DNA from: Pseudomonas trivialis
Lineage (GTDB): Bacteria > Pseudomonadota > Gammaproteobacteria > Pseudomonadales > Pseudomonadaceae
DNA length: 64,000 nucleotides
Assembly (NCBI RefSeq): GCF_001439805.1
Contig: NZ_JYLK01000003.1
Location: forward strand, 186,001 to 250,000
Direction of reading: 5' to 3'
Shown in pieces: positions 19,507-29,015 of the stretch. The stretch's first letter is position 1; each line of letters starts with the position of its first letter. The translations under genes and the position numbers were made by a program. Under the pieces are notes generated by a model. That model searched no databases. It saw nothing but the letters and a program-made list of their open reading frames with translations, and was not told the DNA's origin.

Positions 19507-20916
19507 TTACAAAGGCTTGCCTCGATTGCCATGCTGGCTGACAAACGCCTGCACCGCCTTCAGGTCATTGGCCAGCACTGTGCAGCGCTCTTCACGCTCA
19601 AACAGGTCGGCCATGTGCTTGGGCAACTCCAGCGCCTTGCCAACGCCGGCCTTCTCCACCGCTTCCGGGAATTTGACCGGGTGCGCGGTGCCGAGGATCA
19701 CCATCGGAATATCCAGGCTGCGACGGCATTCGCGCGCTGCCTTTACGCCGATGGCAGTGTGCGGGTCGAGCAGTTCACCGGTCCGGGCATAGACTTCAGC
19801 GATGGTTTCGCAGGTTTGCGCGTCGTCCACGGCCAGGGAATCGAACAGCTTGCGGGTTTCGGTCCAGCGCTCCTGCTCGACGCTGAAACCGCCACCGCTC
19901 TTGAAGTTGCTCATCAGGTCGGCAATGGCGGCACCGTTACGACCGTGCATATCGAACAGCAGGCGCTCGAAGTTCGACGAGACCATGATGTCCATCGACG
20001 GCGACAGCGTGGCGTGCAGGGTTTCCTTCACGTACCCGTTGCCGCTCATGAAGCGGTGCAGGATGTCGTTGCGGTTGGTGGCCACGATCAACTGATTGAT
20101 CGGCAGGCCCATGTTGCGCGCCAGGTAGCCGGCGAAAATGTCGCCGAAGTTGCCGGTCGGCACCGAGAACGACACCGAACGCGCCGGCCCGCCCAACTGC
20201 AGCGAGGCATGGAAATAGTAGACGATCTGGGCCATGATCCGCGCCCAGTTGATCGAGTTCACCGCCACCAGACGCGTACCTTTGAGGAAACTCTGGTCAG
20301 CAAAGCTGTTCTTGACCATTTCCTGGCAGTCATCGAAGTTGCCTTCGATGGCGATGTTGTGGATGTTCTCGCCAAAAATCGTGGTCATCTGCCGACGCTG
20401 CACTTCCGACACACGCTGGTGCGGGTGCAGGATGAAAATGTCGACGTTCTCGCAGTGCTTGCAGCCTTCGATGGCCGCTGAACCGGTGTCACCGGAGGTG
20501 GCGCCCATGATCACCACGCGCTCGCCGCGCTTTGCCAGCACGTAATCGAGCAGACGACCCAACAGTTGCAGGGCGAAGTCCTTGAACGCCAGGGTCGGAC
20601 CGTGGAACAGCTCAAGCACCCACTCGTTGCCGTCCAATTGGCGCAACGGTGCGATGGCACTGTGGGAAAACACGCCGTAGGTTTCTTCCAGGATCTTCTT
20701 GAAGTCCGCATCCGGGATGCTGCCGGTGACGAACGGGCGCATCACCCGGAACGCCAGCTCGTGGTATGGCAGACCCACCCACGAAGCGATTTCTTCCTGG
20801 GTGAAACGTGGCAGGTTTTCCGGCACGTACAGGCCGCCGTCGGTGGCGAGGCCTGTCAGTAAAACGTCTTCGAAGTTCAGGGCCGGTGCCTGGCCGCGGG
20901 TGCTGATATAACGCAT
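19507..20916 (-). CDS. thrC: Threonine synthase
   Basis: This PLP enzyme converts O-phosphohomoserine to threonine, the last step of the pathway. The 469-residue length is that of the larger threonine synthase class. The PLP lysine is K112 in GPTLAFKDFALQLLG, and GATSGDTGSAAIEG (about 137-150) is the phosphate-binding loop. It lies 67 bases after hom on the same strand, so the two threonine genes form an operon that ends at the hairpin at 19453. Confidence 0.97.
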   Translation of the reverse strand: MRYISTRGQAPALNFEDVLLTGLATDGGLYVPENLPRFTQEEIASWVGLPYHELAFRVMRPFVTGSIPDADFKKILEETYGVFSHSAIAPLRQLDGNEWVLELFHGPTLAFKDFALQLLGRLLDYVLAKRGERVVIMGATSGDTGSAAIEGCKHCENVDIFILHPHQRVSEVQRRQMTTIFGENIHNIAIEGNFDDCQEMVKNSFADQSFLKGTRLVAVNSINWARIMAQIVYYFHASLQLGGPARSVSFSVPTGNFGDIFAGYLARNMGLPINQLIVATNRNDILHRFMSGNGYVKETLHATLSPSMDIMVSSNFERLLFDMHGRNGAAIADLMSNFKSGGGFSVEQERWTETRKLFDSLAVDDAQTCETIAEVYARTGELLDPHTAIGVKAARECRRSLDIPMVILGTAHPVKFPEAVEKAGVGKALELPKHMADLFEREERCTVLANDLKAVQAFVSQHGNRGKPL

Positions 20917-20983
20917 GACTGGCTCCTCTACAACATTCTCGAACAGAGGCCGCCGTGCTCACGGGGCCCCTGGAACAGATCGG

Positions 20984-22288
20984 TTAATTCAAGTGTTCGA
21001 CACGAATCCGTACCACCGGCCCCACCACGCCTTGCAGGGCTTCCATGGCGGCGATGGCTTCGTTGATATGCCGTTCGAGCACACGGTGGGTCAGCAGGAT
21101 CATCGGCACCTGGCCGTTCTGCTCCTCGACTTCCTTCTGCATGATCGACTCGATGTTGATCCCGCGCTCCGACAGGATGCTGGCCACCTGGGCCAACACG
21201 CCCGGATGATCCTGGGCCTGGATACGCAGGTAGTAGGCACTTTCGCACGCCTCGATCGGCAGGATCGGATGGGCCGACAGCGAGTCCGGCTGGAAGGCCA
21301 GATGCGGCACGCGGTTTTCCGGGTCGCTGGTCATGGCGCGAACCACATCCACCAGGTCGGCGATCACCGACGAAGCGGTCGGCTCCATGCCGGCACCGGC
21401 GCCGTAGAACAGGGTGGAGCCAGCGGCGTCGCCATTGACCATCACGGCGTTCATCACGCCGTTGACGTTGGCGATCAGGCGATCAGCCGGGATCAGCGTC
21501 GGGTGTACACGCAACTCGATACCTGCCGGAGTGCTGCGCGCCACGCCAAGGTGCTTGATGCGGTAGCCCAGGGCTTCGGCGTAATTCACGTCGGCGGTGG
21601 TCAGTTGGGTGATGCCTTCGGTGTAGGCCTTGTCGAACTGCAGCGGGATACCAAAGGCGATGGAGGCCAGAATGGTCAGCTTGTGGGCAGCGTCGATGCC
21701 TTCCACGTCAAAGGTCGGGTCGGCTTCGGCGTAACCCAGGGCCTGGGCTTCGGCGAGCACGTCTTCAAAGGTACGGCCCTTCTCGCGCATCTCGGTAAGG
21801 ATGAAGTTACCGGTGCCATTGATGATGCCCGCCACCCAGTTGATGCGGTTGGCGGACAGGCCTTCACGGATGGCCTTGATCACCGGAATGCCACCGGCCA
21901 CGGCGGCTTCGAACGCTACGATCACGCCCTTCTCGCGCGCCCTGGCGAAGATTTCGTTGCCGTGTACGGCAATCAGCGCCTTGTTGGCGGTGACCACGTG
22001 CTTGCCATGTTCGATGGCTTTGAGCACCAGCTCGCGGGCCACGGTGTAGCCGCCCACCAGCTCGATGACGATATCGATTTCAGGGTTGCTGGCAACGGCG
22101 AAGACATCGTTGGTCATCGCAATACCGGTCGTTTGGAACTGAGGCTTTGGCGAACGCGTGGCAATCTGCGCCACTTCAATCCCGCGACCTGCACGGCGGG
22201 AAATTTCCTCAGCATTGCGCTGAAGTACGTTGAAGGTACCGCCACCGACGGTCCCTAACCCACAGATGCCTACTTTGACCGGTTTCAC
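20984..22288 (-). CDS. hom: Homoserine dehydrogenase
   Basis: This enzyme reduces aspartate semialdehyde to homoserine, the branch point to threonine and methionine. The start is GTG at 22288: GGGGAG lies 7 bases upstream and the protein then begins MKPVKVGICGLGTVGGGTF. The upstream ATG at 22303 would place the ribosome site inside the gene. The product has 434 residues: a Rossmann domain (GLGTVGGG at 10-17), a catalytic domain with GIINGTGNFILTEM (about 162-175), and a C-terminal ACT domain (YLRIQAQDHPGVLAQVASIL, from about 352) for feedback by threonine. Confidence 0.96.
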   Translation of the reverse strand: MKPVKVGICGLGTVGGGTFNVLQRNAEEISRRAGRGIEVAQIATRSPKPQFQTTGIAMTNDVFAVASNPEIDIVIELVGGYTVARELVLKAIEHGKHVVTANKALIAVHGNEIFARAREKGVIVAFEAAVAGGIPVIKAIREGLSANRINWVAGIINGTGNFILTEMREKGRTFEDVLAEAQALGYAEADPTFDVEGIDAAHKLTILASIAFGIPLQFDKAYTEGITQLTTADVNYAEALGYRIKHLGVARSTPAGIELRVHPTLIPADRLIANVNGVMNAVMVNGDAAGSTLFYGAGAGMEPTASSVIADLVDVVRAMTSDPENRVPHLAFQPDSLSAHPILPIEACESAYYLRIQAQDHPGVLAQVASILSERGINIESIMQKEVEEQNGQVPMILLTHRVLERHINEAIAAMEALQGVVGPVVRIRVEHLN

Positions 22289-22306
22289 TGAAGAACTCCC
22301 CATGAA

Positions 22307-22329
22307 ACGGCCGACGCTAGGTCGGCCGT
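22307..22329 (-). other. Hairpin directly before hom
   Basis: A perfect 9-bp stem (ACGGCCGAC / GTCGGCCGT) with a 5-base loop ends 18 bases before the GTG start of hom and a few bases before its ribosome site. It could be a second terminator for dsbC or a translational control element in the hom leader; the sequence alone does not decide. Confidence 0.6.
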
Positions 22330-22336
22330 GGAAAAC

Positions 22337-22354
22337 AGCCGCACAACTGCGGCT
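22337..22354 (-). terminator. Terminator after dsbC
   Basis: Perfect 7-bp stem AGCCGCA / TGCGGCT with loop CAAC, followed on the minus strand by GTTTTCC. It lies about 64 bases past the dsbC stop. The T-run is short but present. Confidence 0.6.
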
Positions 22355-22417
22355 TTCAATTAGTGGCCCGCAGGTTTGGCGGCGAGCCCTGATCGTCGAA
22401 GAGTCGACGATGCTGGT

Positions 22418-23149
22418 TTATTTGGCATTCAACGCCAGTTTGGCAACTTGTGGTGCCGGCTGATAGCCCGGAATCACCTGGCCGTCAGCCAAAACGATGG
22501 CCGGTGTGCCGTTGACGCCGATGGACTGGCCCAGGGCAAACTGTTTGGAAACCGGGTTGGCGCATTTGGCGGCCTTGATTTCCTTGCCATCGACCATCTT
22601 GTCCATGGCGGCTTTCTTGTCAGCCGAGCACCATACCGCCTGCAACTGCTCGTCACCGGGCGAACCCAGGCCCTGACGCGGGAAAGCGACGTAACGCACT
22701 TCCACACCCAGCTTGTTCAGCGCCGGTACTTCGGCGTGCAGCTTGTGGCAGTACGGGCAGGTGGTATCGGTGAACACGGTGATGTGGGTCTTGGTCTCGC
22801 CGATCGCCGGGTACACCACGGTCTCAGCCACCGGAATGCCGTTGATCAACCTGGACACGCCCAGGCGTTCGGCTTTCTCGGTCAGGTTGACCGGCTTGCC
22901 GTCCTTGAGCTGGAACAGGTAGCCCTGGACGACGTACTGGCCGTCGGCACTGGCGTACAGCACGCGACTGCCCTTGAGCTTGACTTCATACAGGCCGGCC
23001 ATGGGGCTGGCGCCGATGCTTTCGATGGGTGTGTCGAGCTGCAGGTTGGCCAGGCTCTTGCGGATGGCCTGCTCGGCGGCGTCATCGGCGAAGGCAACGC
23101 TGGAAACCAACGCAATGGCTGCGGCGGCAATAATCTGGATCAAGCGCAT
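22418..23149 (-). CDS. dsbC: Periplasmic disulfide isomerase DsbC
   Basis: DsbC is a dimeric periplasmic thiol-disulfide isomerase that corrects wrong disulfides and is kept reduced by DsbD. The 243-residue precursor has a signal peptide (MRLIQIIAAAAIALVSSVAFA, cleaved after residue 21). An N-terminal dimerisation domain runs to about residue 80, and a thioredoxin domain has the active site CPYC at 131-134. The cis-proline loop is GVNGTPAIVLADG. It lies between xerD and hom, an order conserved in Pseudomonas. Confidence 0.96.
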   Translation of the reverse strand: MRLIQIIAAAAIALVSSVAFADDAAEQAIRKSLANLQLDTPIESIGASPMAGLYEVKLKGSRVLYASADGQYVVQGYLFQLKDGKPVNLTEKAERLGVSRLINGIPVAETVVYPAIGETKTHITVFTDTTCPYCHKLHAEVPALNKLGVEVRYVAFPRQGLGSPGDEQLQAVWCSADKKAAMDKMVDGKEIKAAKCANPVSKQFALGQSIGVNGTPAIVLADGQVIPGYQPAPQVAKLALNAK

Positions 23150-23289
23150 GGAAACTCCTGAGGGGCAGATGCAGGGACGGTGCAGTTACGCCGATTGGAA
23201 CTCGGGGGTGGACCGTCGCCTTTGCTAACCGGCAAAGCCTACCACAGTTGGGCCGCAGGGCAGCCCGTGGCGGCATAAATTGGGCGTTT

Positions 23290-24186
23290 TCAGCCCCTCG
23301 GGTGGTGCCTGGCATGCATATCCTGCAAGCGTGCCCGGGCAACGTGGGTGTAGATCTGGGTGGTGGACAAGTCGCTATGGCCGAGCAGCATTTGCACCAC
23401 CCTTAAATCGGCGCCGTGATTGAGCAAGTGGGTAGCAAAAGCATGGCGCAAGGTGTGCGGCGACAGGGCCTTGCCGATCCCGGCAACTTTGGCCTGATGC
23501 TTGATCCGGTGCCAGAAGGTCTGTCGCGTCATCTGCTCACCGCGCTGGCTGGGGAACAGCACATCGCTGGGACGCCCGCCGAGCAGTTCATGGCGCGCAT
23601 CGCGCATGTAGCGCTCCACCCACACAATGGCCTCCTCGCCCATGGGCACCAGCCGCTCCTTGCTGCCCTTGCCCATCACCCGCAGCACGCCCTGACGCAG
23701 GTTGACCTGCTCCAGGGTCAGGCTGATCAGCTCGGTCACCCGCAGGCCGCACGCGTAGAGCACCTCCAGCATGGCCCGGTCACGCTGACCGATGGCTTCG
23801 CTCAGGTCGGGGGCGGCGAGCAAGGCGTCGACGTCGGCCTCCGACAGCGACTTGGGCAATGGCCTGCCCAGTTGTGGCATGTCGATCTGCAGGGTCGGGT
23901 CGACGGCGATGAGCTTTTCCCGCAGCAAATAACGGTAAAAGCCGCGCACGCCCGAGAGGAATCGTGCGGTGGAACGCGGCTTGTAGTTCTGCTCCAGGCG
24001 CCAGGCCAGGTGGTCGAGGATCAGCTCGCGGCCGGCGTTGATCAGTTCGAGGTGCTTTTCCTGCAGCCAGCCGTTGAACAAGGCCAGGTCGCTGCGGTAG
24101 GCCTGGCGAGTGTTGTCCGACAGGCCTTTTTCCAGCCAGAGGGCGTCGAGGAAGCGGTCGATCAGAGGGTGGTCGATGGCGGGCAT
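23290..24186 (-). CDS. xerD: Site-specific tyrosine recombinase XerD
   Basis: XerD acts with XerC and FtsK at dif to resolve chromosome dimers. The 298-residue protein has the SAM-like N-terminal DNA-binding domain (IDRFLDALWLEKGLSDNT) and the catalytic set: Arg in YACGLRVTELISL, Lys in GKGSKERLVPMG, His-x-x-Arg in LSPHTLRHAFATHLL, and His plus Tyr in LLGHSDLSTTQIYTHV. Placement upstream of dsbC and downstream of the ribosomal operon is the genus norm, which supports XerD rather than a mobile-element integrase. Confidence 0.96.
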   Translation of the reverse strand: MPAIDHPLIDRFLDALWLEKGLSDNTRQAYRSDLALFNGWLQEKHLELINAGRELILDHLAWRLEQNYKPRSTARFLSGVRGFYRYLLREKLIAVDPTLQIDMPQLGRPLPKSLSEADVDALLAAPDLSEAIGQRDRAMLEVLYACGLRVTELISLTLEQVNLRQGVLRVMGKGSKERLVPMGEEAIVWVERYMRDARHELLGGRPSDVLFPSQRGEQMTRQTFWHRIKHQAKVAGIGKALSPHTLRHAFATHLLNHGADLRVVQMLLGHSDLSTTQIYTHVARARLQDMHARHHPRG

Positions 24187-24223
24187 GGGGGCTCGGGCGG
24201 GTGGCGGTGGTGTCGGGTAGATC

Positions 24224-24299
24224 CTATCGCAGGCAAGCCAGCGCCCACACTTGAATATGTTTACACATCAACCTGTGGGCGCTGGCTTGCCTGCGATAG
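24224..24299. repeat. REP doublet with perfect 26-bp arms, GCGCTGGCTTGCCTGC class
   Basis: CTATCGCAGGCAAGCCAGCG opens the left arm and its complement closes the right arm. The 26-bp arms match perfectly around a 24-base spacer. It lies between xerD and the rplS terminator. The class is that of the repeat at 5741, but with GGGCGC in place of GGGAGC. Confidence 0.9.
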
Positions 24300-24343
24300 C
24301 TGCGACTCGGTTTCGGGCCAGTCAACAAATCCCAGGCACAAAA

Positions 24344-24363
24344 AAGCAGCCCGAAGGCTGCTT
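24344..24363 (-). terminator. Terminator of the rpsP-rimM-trmD-rplS operon
   Basis: Perfect 8-bp stem AAGCAGCC / GGCTGCTT with loop CGAA. On the minus strand it is followed by TTTTGTG, giving six T in a row. It lies 23 bases past the rplS stop. Confidence 0.92.
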
Positions 24364-24385
24364 CTTTCTGCATCGGAAGCTGGAC

Positions 24386-24736
24386 TTAAGCCAGTTTTTC
24401 CTTGATGCGAGCTGCTTTACCGGACAGGTCACGCAGGTAGTACAGCTTGGCTTTACGTACGTCACCGCGACGCTTGACGGCCATGCTGTCGATTTGCGGG
24501 CTGTAGGTCTGGAAAGTACGCTCTACGCCAACACCGTTGGAGATTTTACGAACAGTGAAAGCACTGTTCACACCACGGTTACGCTTGGCGATTACCACGC
24601 CTTCGAACGCTTGCAGACGCGAACGGTCGCCTTCCTTCACTTTCACCTGAACGACAATGGTGTCGCCCGGGGCAAAGGTAGGGATCTCTTTGGTCATCTG
24701 CTCTGCTTCGAGTGCAAGGATGATTTTGTTAGTCAT
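24386..24736 (-). CDS. rplS: Ribosomal protein bL19
   Basis: This 50S subunit protein lies at the interface with the 30S subunit. The 116-residue protein has the family's length and segments ([72 protein letters not shown]). It is the last gene of the four-gene rpsP operon, 43 bases after trmD, followed by a strong terminator. Confidence 0.98.
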
Positions 24737-24779
24737 GCTGTGCTCCTAAGGTAAGTCAATGGACCTACCATCGATACGT

Positions 24780-25532
24780 TTAACTATCGTCCCGCGCGAG
24801 GATGTATTCCTCGAGCAGCTTCTTCTCTTCTCCAGAAAGCGAGCGGCTATCCAGAAGATCGGCGCGTCGTTCATAGGTCCGACCAAGGGACTGCTGTAAA
24901 CGCCAACGCCGGATGTGTGCGTGATTGCCACTTAGCAACACGTCGGGAACACGCTGATCCGCATACACCTCCGGGCGGGTGTAGTGCGGGCAATCCAGCA
25001 AACCATCCGTGAAGGAATCTTCCTCCGCGGAGTCCGCATGCCCTAAAGCTCCAGGCAGCAGCCGTGTCACCGCATCTATCAGGACCATCGCCGGCAGCTC
25101 ACCGCCAGACAGGACATAGTCCCCAATCGACCACTCTTCATCGACATGAGCGTCAATAAAACGCTCGTCAATGCCTTCATAGCGACCGGCAATCAGGATC
25201 AATGCTTCCTCATTCGCCAGTTCGCGGACCCCAGCCTGTTTCAGCTGACGGCCTTGAGGGGACAGGTAAATTACCTTCGCCTTCTCCCCGGCAGCTGCCC
25301 TGGCCTGAACCAGTGCGTCTTCCAGGGGCTTGATCTTCATCACCATGCCCGGGCCACCGCCAAATGGGCGGTCGTCCACAGTGTGATGCCGATCCGTCGT
25401 GTAGTCTCGCGGGTTCCAACAGGTGAGCTGCAACAGCCCCTGTTTCACCGCCCGACTGGTGATGCCGTACTCGCTGATGGCGGAAAACATCTCGGGAAAC
25501 AAACTGATCACTTCAATGCGCAAATTAGCCAC
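24780..25532 (-). CDS. trmD: tRNA (guanine-37-N1)-methyltransferase TrmD
   Basis: TrmD methylates G37 next to the anticodon of tRNAs for Leu, Pro and Arg, which prevents +1 frameshifts. It is a SPOUT enzyme with a trefoil knot; motifs [27 protein letters not shown] and [18 protein letters not shown] are all present. The GTG at 25532 gives 250 residues and the conserved N-terminus ([14 protein letters not shown]). It starts 2 bases after the rimM stop. An ATG 21 bases further upstream would overlap rimM and cannot be fully excluded. Confidence 0.96.
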   Translation of the reverse strand: MANLRIEVISLFPEMFSAISEYGITSRAVKQGLLQLTCWNPRDYTTDRHHTVDDRPFGGGPGMVMKIKPLEDALVQARAAAGEKAKVIYLSPQGRQLKQAGVRELANEEALILIAGRYEGIDERFIDAHVDEEWSIGDYVLSGGELPAMVLIDAVTRLLPGALGHADSAEEDSFTDGLLDCPHYTRPEVYADQRVPDVLLSGNHAHIRRWRLQQSLGRTYERRADLLDSRSLSGEEKKLLEEYILARDDS

Positions 25533-25534
25533 GC

Positions 25535-26071
25535 CTAGAAGTCCGCGTCCCATTCCACCTTCATCTCGCCTGCGGCCAGGTCGACGGCCAACACGCAGTG
25601 CCCGGTATAGGGCAACAGCCGTTCGCGATCATCCAGGCTGCCAGCGCAAGGCTTGACCACCATTACATCATTGGCGCCGGTTTCCAGAAGATGATCGATT
25701 TTCCCGAGCAATTGCCCCAGTTGATCAATAACCTTCAGACCTTCCAGCTGGTACCAGTAGTACTCGCCGTCGGTCAATTCAGGGAACAGGTTGCGCGGCA
25801 CACATATCTCATAACCGGCCAGAAGACGAGCTTCCTCACGATCATCAAGACCCTTGAGCTTTGCGACCAGGAACTTGTCGCTCCCGCGTCCACTGACCAG
25901 CTCGACCTGTTTCACACTACCTTCGCGCTTGAGCGTCCAGGTCTTGTACTGCAACAGGTTTTCAGTCGGATCAGTAAAGGAATACACCTTCACTTCGCCG
26001 CGAACGCCATGAACAGAGTAAATCTTGCCGATAACGATCAAATCATCAGCAACAGTTGGCGTCGCGTTCAT
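25535..26071 (-). CDS. rimM: 16S rRNA processing protein RimM
   Basis: RimM helps mature the 3' (head) domain of the 30S subunit and binds S19. The 178-residue protein has the N-terminal RimM barrel ([22 protein letters not shown] at about 13-34) and the C-terminal PRC-like barrel ([21 protein letters not shown]). It lies 5 bases after rpsP and 2 bases before trmD in a tight operon. Confidence 0.97.
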   Translation of the reverse strand: MNATPTVADDLIVIGKIYSVHGVRGEVKVYSFTDPTENLLQYKTWTLKREGSVKQVELVSGRGSDKFLVAKLKGLDDREEARLLAGYEICVPRNLFPELTDGEYYWYQLEGLKVIDQLGQLLGKIDHLLETGANDVMVVKPCAGSLDDRERLLPYTGHCVLAVDLAAGEMKVEWDADF

Positions 26072-26076
26072 ATTGC

Positions 26077-26328
26077 TCAGGCTGCGGCCTTAGCCGAGTC
26101 CTTCAACAACTTTGCAACGCGCTCGGATGGCTGTGCACCCACGCTCAGCCAGTAGGCTACGCGCTCCTGGTTCACGGACAGACGAACTTCTTGACCACGA
26201 GCGATCGGGTTGAAGAAACCAACCTGTTCCTTGTGCGAACCGTCGCGCGGGTTGCGGCTGTCGGTTACGGTCAAGTGGTAAAACGGGCGCTTTTTGGAGC
26301 CGCCAAGGGCAAGACGGATTGTTAGCAT
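26077..26328 (-). CDS. rpsP: Ribosomal protein bS16
   Basis: This 30S assembly protein is the first gene of its operon. The 83 residues begin [20 protein letters not shown], the conserved N-terminus, and contain [18 protein letters not shown] consensus-like promoter lies about 75-100 bases upstream. Confidence 0.98.
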   Translation of the reverse strand: MLTIRLALGGSKKRPFYHLTVTDSRNPRDGSHKEQVGFFNPIARGQEVRLSVNQERVAYWLSVGAQPSERVAKLLKDSAKAAA

Positions 26329-26400
26329 GTGAACATCGTTCCTGTAGTCGGTGCTGCAAATCTAAATGCACAGCGGGCATAGGTGCCCGAAAGGCCGCAT

Positions 26401-26428
26401 ATTCTAAGGAATATCCGGACTTTTGCAA
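26401..26428 (-). promoter_or_regulatory. Sigma-70 promoter of the rpsP operon
   Basis: On the minus strand: TTGCAA (26428-26423), 16 bases, TAGAAT (26406-26401). The leader that follows, about 70 bases long, can form a short GC hairpin (GGGCACC...TGCCC) before the rpsP start. Confidence 0.7.
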
Positions 26429-26476
26429 ATGTCTTTTTCCGGCGCCTACCCGCGTGCCATTCAGATCTGCTATAGA

Positions 26477-26518
26477 GCCGTCGTTAAAAACGGCGAGTCA
26501 GCCCCCGCCAACGGCGGG
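26477..26518 (-). terminator. Hairpins after ffh
   Basis: On the minus strand a stem-loop CCCGCC-GTT-GGCGGG (26518-26504) is followed by a second possible stem, GCCGT / ACGGC (26494-26477), whose loop includes the T-run of GTTTTTAAC. They lie about 60-100 bases past the ffh stop and upstream of the rpsP promoter. A terminator role is likely but the layout is not textbook. Confidence 0.4.
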
Positions 26519-26579
26519 TTTGCTGGAGATCCCACATCCCTGTGGGTCGGAGCGCACGCTGTGCCTGCGCTCGAATACT

Positions 26580-27956
26580 TTACATTTTCGGCATGCCGCC
26601 GCCGGGCAACATACCGCCCATGCCGCGCATCATCTTGGCCATTCCGCCCTTGGCGGAGAATTTCTTCATCATCTTCTGCATCTGCTTGTGCTGCTTGATC
26701 AAGCGACCAATGTCCTGCACCTGGGTGCCGGAACCCATGGCGATCCGGCGCTTGCGCGAACCGCTGATCAGCTCGGGGTCGCGGCGCTCGGCCGGGGTCA
26801 TGGAATTGATGATGGCTTCCATCTGCTTGAACTGCTTCTCTGCCGCGCCCTGGGCATTGCCCATCTGCGCCAGGTTCACACCACCGATGTTCGGCAGCTT
26901 GTCCATCAGGCCGCCGAGGCCGCCCATGTTCTTCATCTGCTGCAACTGATCACGGAAGTCTTCGAGATCGAAGCCCTTGCCCTTTTTCAGCTTCTTGGCC
27001 AGCTTGTCGGCCTTGTCCTTGTCGAGGGTGGCTTCGGCCTGTTCGATCAGACTGAGCACGTCACCCATGCCGAGGATGCGCGAAGCGATACGCTCAGGGT
27101 GGAACGGCTCGAGCGCTTCGCTCTTCTCGCCCATACCGATGAACTTGATCGGCTTGCCAGTGATGGCACGCACCGACAGCGCGGCACCGCCACGGGCGTC
27201 GCCGTCAACCTTGGTGAGGATCACACCGGTCAGCGGCAGCGCATCACCAAAGGCCTTGGCGGTGTTGGCCGCATCCTGACCGGTCATGGCGTCGACCACG
27301 AACAACGTCTCGACCGGGTTGATCGCAGCATGCAGCGCCTTGATCTCGCCCATCATCTCTTCGTCGATGTGCAGGCGACCGGCGGTGTCGACGATGACCA
27401 CGTCGATGAACTTGAGCTTTGCTTCTTTGATGGCCGCGTTGGCAATGTCGACCGGCTTCTGGCTCAGGTCCGACGGGAAGAAGGTCACGCCCACTTCGCC
27501 CGCGAGCATTTCCAGCTGTTTGATGGCGGCCGGACGGTACACGTCAGCCGACACCACCATCACCGACTTCTTCTTGCGCTCTTTAAGGAAGCGCGCCAAT
27601 TTGCCGGCCGTGGTGGTTTTACCCGCGCCCTGCAGACCGGCCATCAGCACAACGGCTGGCGGCACAGCGCTGAGGTTCAGGTCTTCGTTGGCGGCGCCCA
27701 TCAGGCTTTCGAGTTCGGCCTGAACGATTTTCACGAACGCCTGGCCCGGGGTCAGGCTGCGCGACACCTCAGTGCCGACCGCACGCTCCTTGACCGAGTT
27801 GACGAAATCCTTCACCACCGGCAAGGCGACGTCGGCTTCCAGCAACGCCATGCGCACTTCGCGCAGGGTGTCTTTAATATTGTCCTCGGTCAGCTTGGCC
27901 TTGCCGGTAACGTGGCGCAGCGTCTGCGAGAGACGGTCAGTCAGGTTTTCAAACAT
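26580..27956 (-). CDS. ffh: Signal recognition particle GTPase Ffh
   Basis: Ffh binds 4.5S RNA and signal sequences of nascent membrane proteins and delivers them to FtsY. The ATG at 27956 is supported by GAAAGGA 7 bases upstream and gives MFENLTDRLSQTLRHVTG and 458 residues. N-, G- and M-domains are in order: P-loop GLQGAGKTTTAGKLARFL (about 101-118), DTAGR (about 187-191), TKVDGDARGGAAL (about 246-258), and a Met/Gly-rich C-terminus (MMRGMGGMLPGGGMPKM). Confidence 0.98.
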   Translation of the reverse strand: MFENLTDRLSQTLRHVTGKAKLTEDNIKDTLREVRMALLEADVALPVVKDFVNSVKERAVGTEVSRSLTPGQAFVKIVQAELESLMGAANEDLNLSAVPPAVVLMAGLQGAGKTTTAGKLARFLKERKKKSVMVVSADVYRPAAIKQLEMLAGEVGVTFFPSDLSQKPVDIANAAIKEAKLKFIDVVIVDTAGRLHIDEEMMGEIKALHAAINPVETLFVVDAMTGQDAANTAKAFGDALPLTGVILTKVDGDARGGAALSVRAITGKPIKFIGMGEKSEALEPFHPERIASRILGMGDVLSLIEQAEATLDKDKADKLAKKLKKGKGFDLEDFRDQLQQMKNMGGLGGLMDKLPNIGGVNLAQMGNAQGAAEKQFKQMEAIINSMTPAERRDPELISGSRKRRIAMGSGTQVQDIGRLIKQHKQMQKMMKKFSAKGGMAKMMRGMGGMLPGGGMPKM

Positions 27957-28190
27957 GCGCGATCCTTTCAGGCCCCATTCATCGAAATGCTTTGGTAGAC
28001 CGAGGTAATGACGGCCCAGGCTGTGGTAAATCGCTATTAAAAACAGCGCTCGGCGAGCCTGCGGCGTGGGCAGGTCGCGGATTATAGCGAAGACTGCGCC
28101 CATGCACACCCGCTGTCTGGACCGGGAGTCTTTCGTGCAACGTCTGTGTATGCCAAACTCAGCGCCTTTCGGGCTTTCCTTCCAGGATTT

Positions 28191-29003
28191 ATGCTTCCCT
28201 TGTCACCCAGTTTGCTACCCAGCCTCGCCGCCGCCATTCTGTATGCCGCTGCGACCCTCTACCAGGGCACCCGCCTGGCCAAATGCGTCAAGGCCGACAA
28301 ACGCCTGCTGGCAGGCCTTGGCGGTCTCGCCCTGGTGGCGCACGTCGCCAGCCTCCTTACCCACCTGATGACGCCGATCGGCCTGGGTCTGGATTTCTTC
28401 AGCGCCGCCAGCCTGATCGCGGCGGCCGTGATCGGCCTGACGCTGATCGCCTGCACGCGCATCCCAGTGGAAAACCTGCTGGTGCTGCTGTTCCCGCTGG
28501 GCATGCTCACGGTGCTGCTCGCACAGTTTGCCCCCACCGGCACGGTGCAGGTGATCGATGAGGAGCCGGGCATCCTGTCGCATATCCTGCTGTCGATCCT
28601 GGCCTACGGCATGTTCACCATCGCGGTGTTCCAGGCCCTGCTCCTGCTGTTGCAGGACCACCAGCTCAAACACAAGCACCCTTCGGGCCTGATCAGGAAC
28701 TTTCCGCCGCTGCAGACCATGGAAAGCCTGTTGTTCGGATTCCTGTGGGCCGGCTGGACGCTGCTGTCGCTGTCGCTGATTTCCGGCTGGCTGTTCGTCG
28801 AGAACCTGTTTGCCCAGCACCTGGTGCACAAGACCCTGCTGGCGTGCCTGGCCTGGGTGGTGTTCAGCGTGCTGCTGTGGGGCCGCAACCGCCTCGGCTG
28901 GCGCGGGCACAAGGCAATCCGCTGGACCCTGGCCGGTTTCTGCCTGCTGATGCTGGCCTATTTCGGCAGCAAGCTGGTTCGCGAATACATCCTGCATATC
29001 TGA
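28191..29003 (+). CDS. ypjD: CcsA-like inner-membrane protein (YpjD)
   Basis: This 270-residue integral membrane protein has eight predicted helices and resembles the CcsA/CcmC haem-handling family. E. coli YpjD is annotated the same way and is likewise divergent from ffh. The actual function is not established. The ATG at 28191 is preferred because AGGA precedes it and the protein then starts MLPLSPSLLPSLAAAILYAA. It is divergent from ffh and lies 12 bases before the CNNM/CorC gene, so those two are likely cotranscribed. Confidence 0.88.
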   Translation: MLPLSPSLLPSLAAAILYAAATLYQGTRLAKCVKADKRLLAGLGGLALVAHVASLLTHLMTPIGLGLDFFSAASLIAAAVIGLTLIACTRIPVENLLVLLFPLGMLTVLLAQFAPTGTVQVIDEEPGILSHILLSILAYGMFTIAVFQALLLLLQDHQLKHKHPSGLIRNFPPLQTMESLLFGFLWAGWTLLSLSLISGWLFVENLFAQHLVHKTLLACLAWVVFSVLLWGRNRLGWRGHKAIRWTLAGFCLLMLAYFGSKLVREYILHI

Positions 29004-29015
29004 CGGGCGGCACAC

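Noticed and set aside
24224..24299. Perfect 26-bp inverted repeat near xerD as a possible dif or integration site
   Set aside because: Its arms are of the REP class seen at 5741, and dif sites are 28 bp with a 6-bp centre and no such hairpin.
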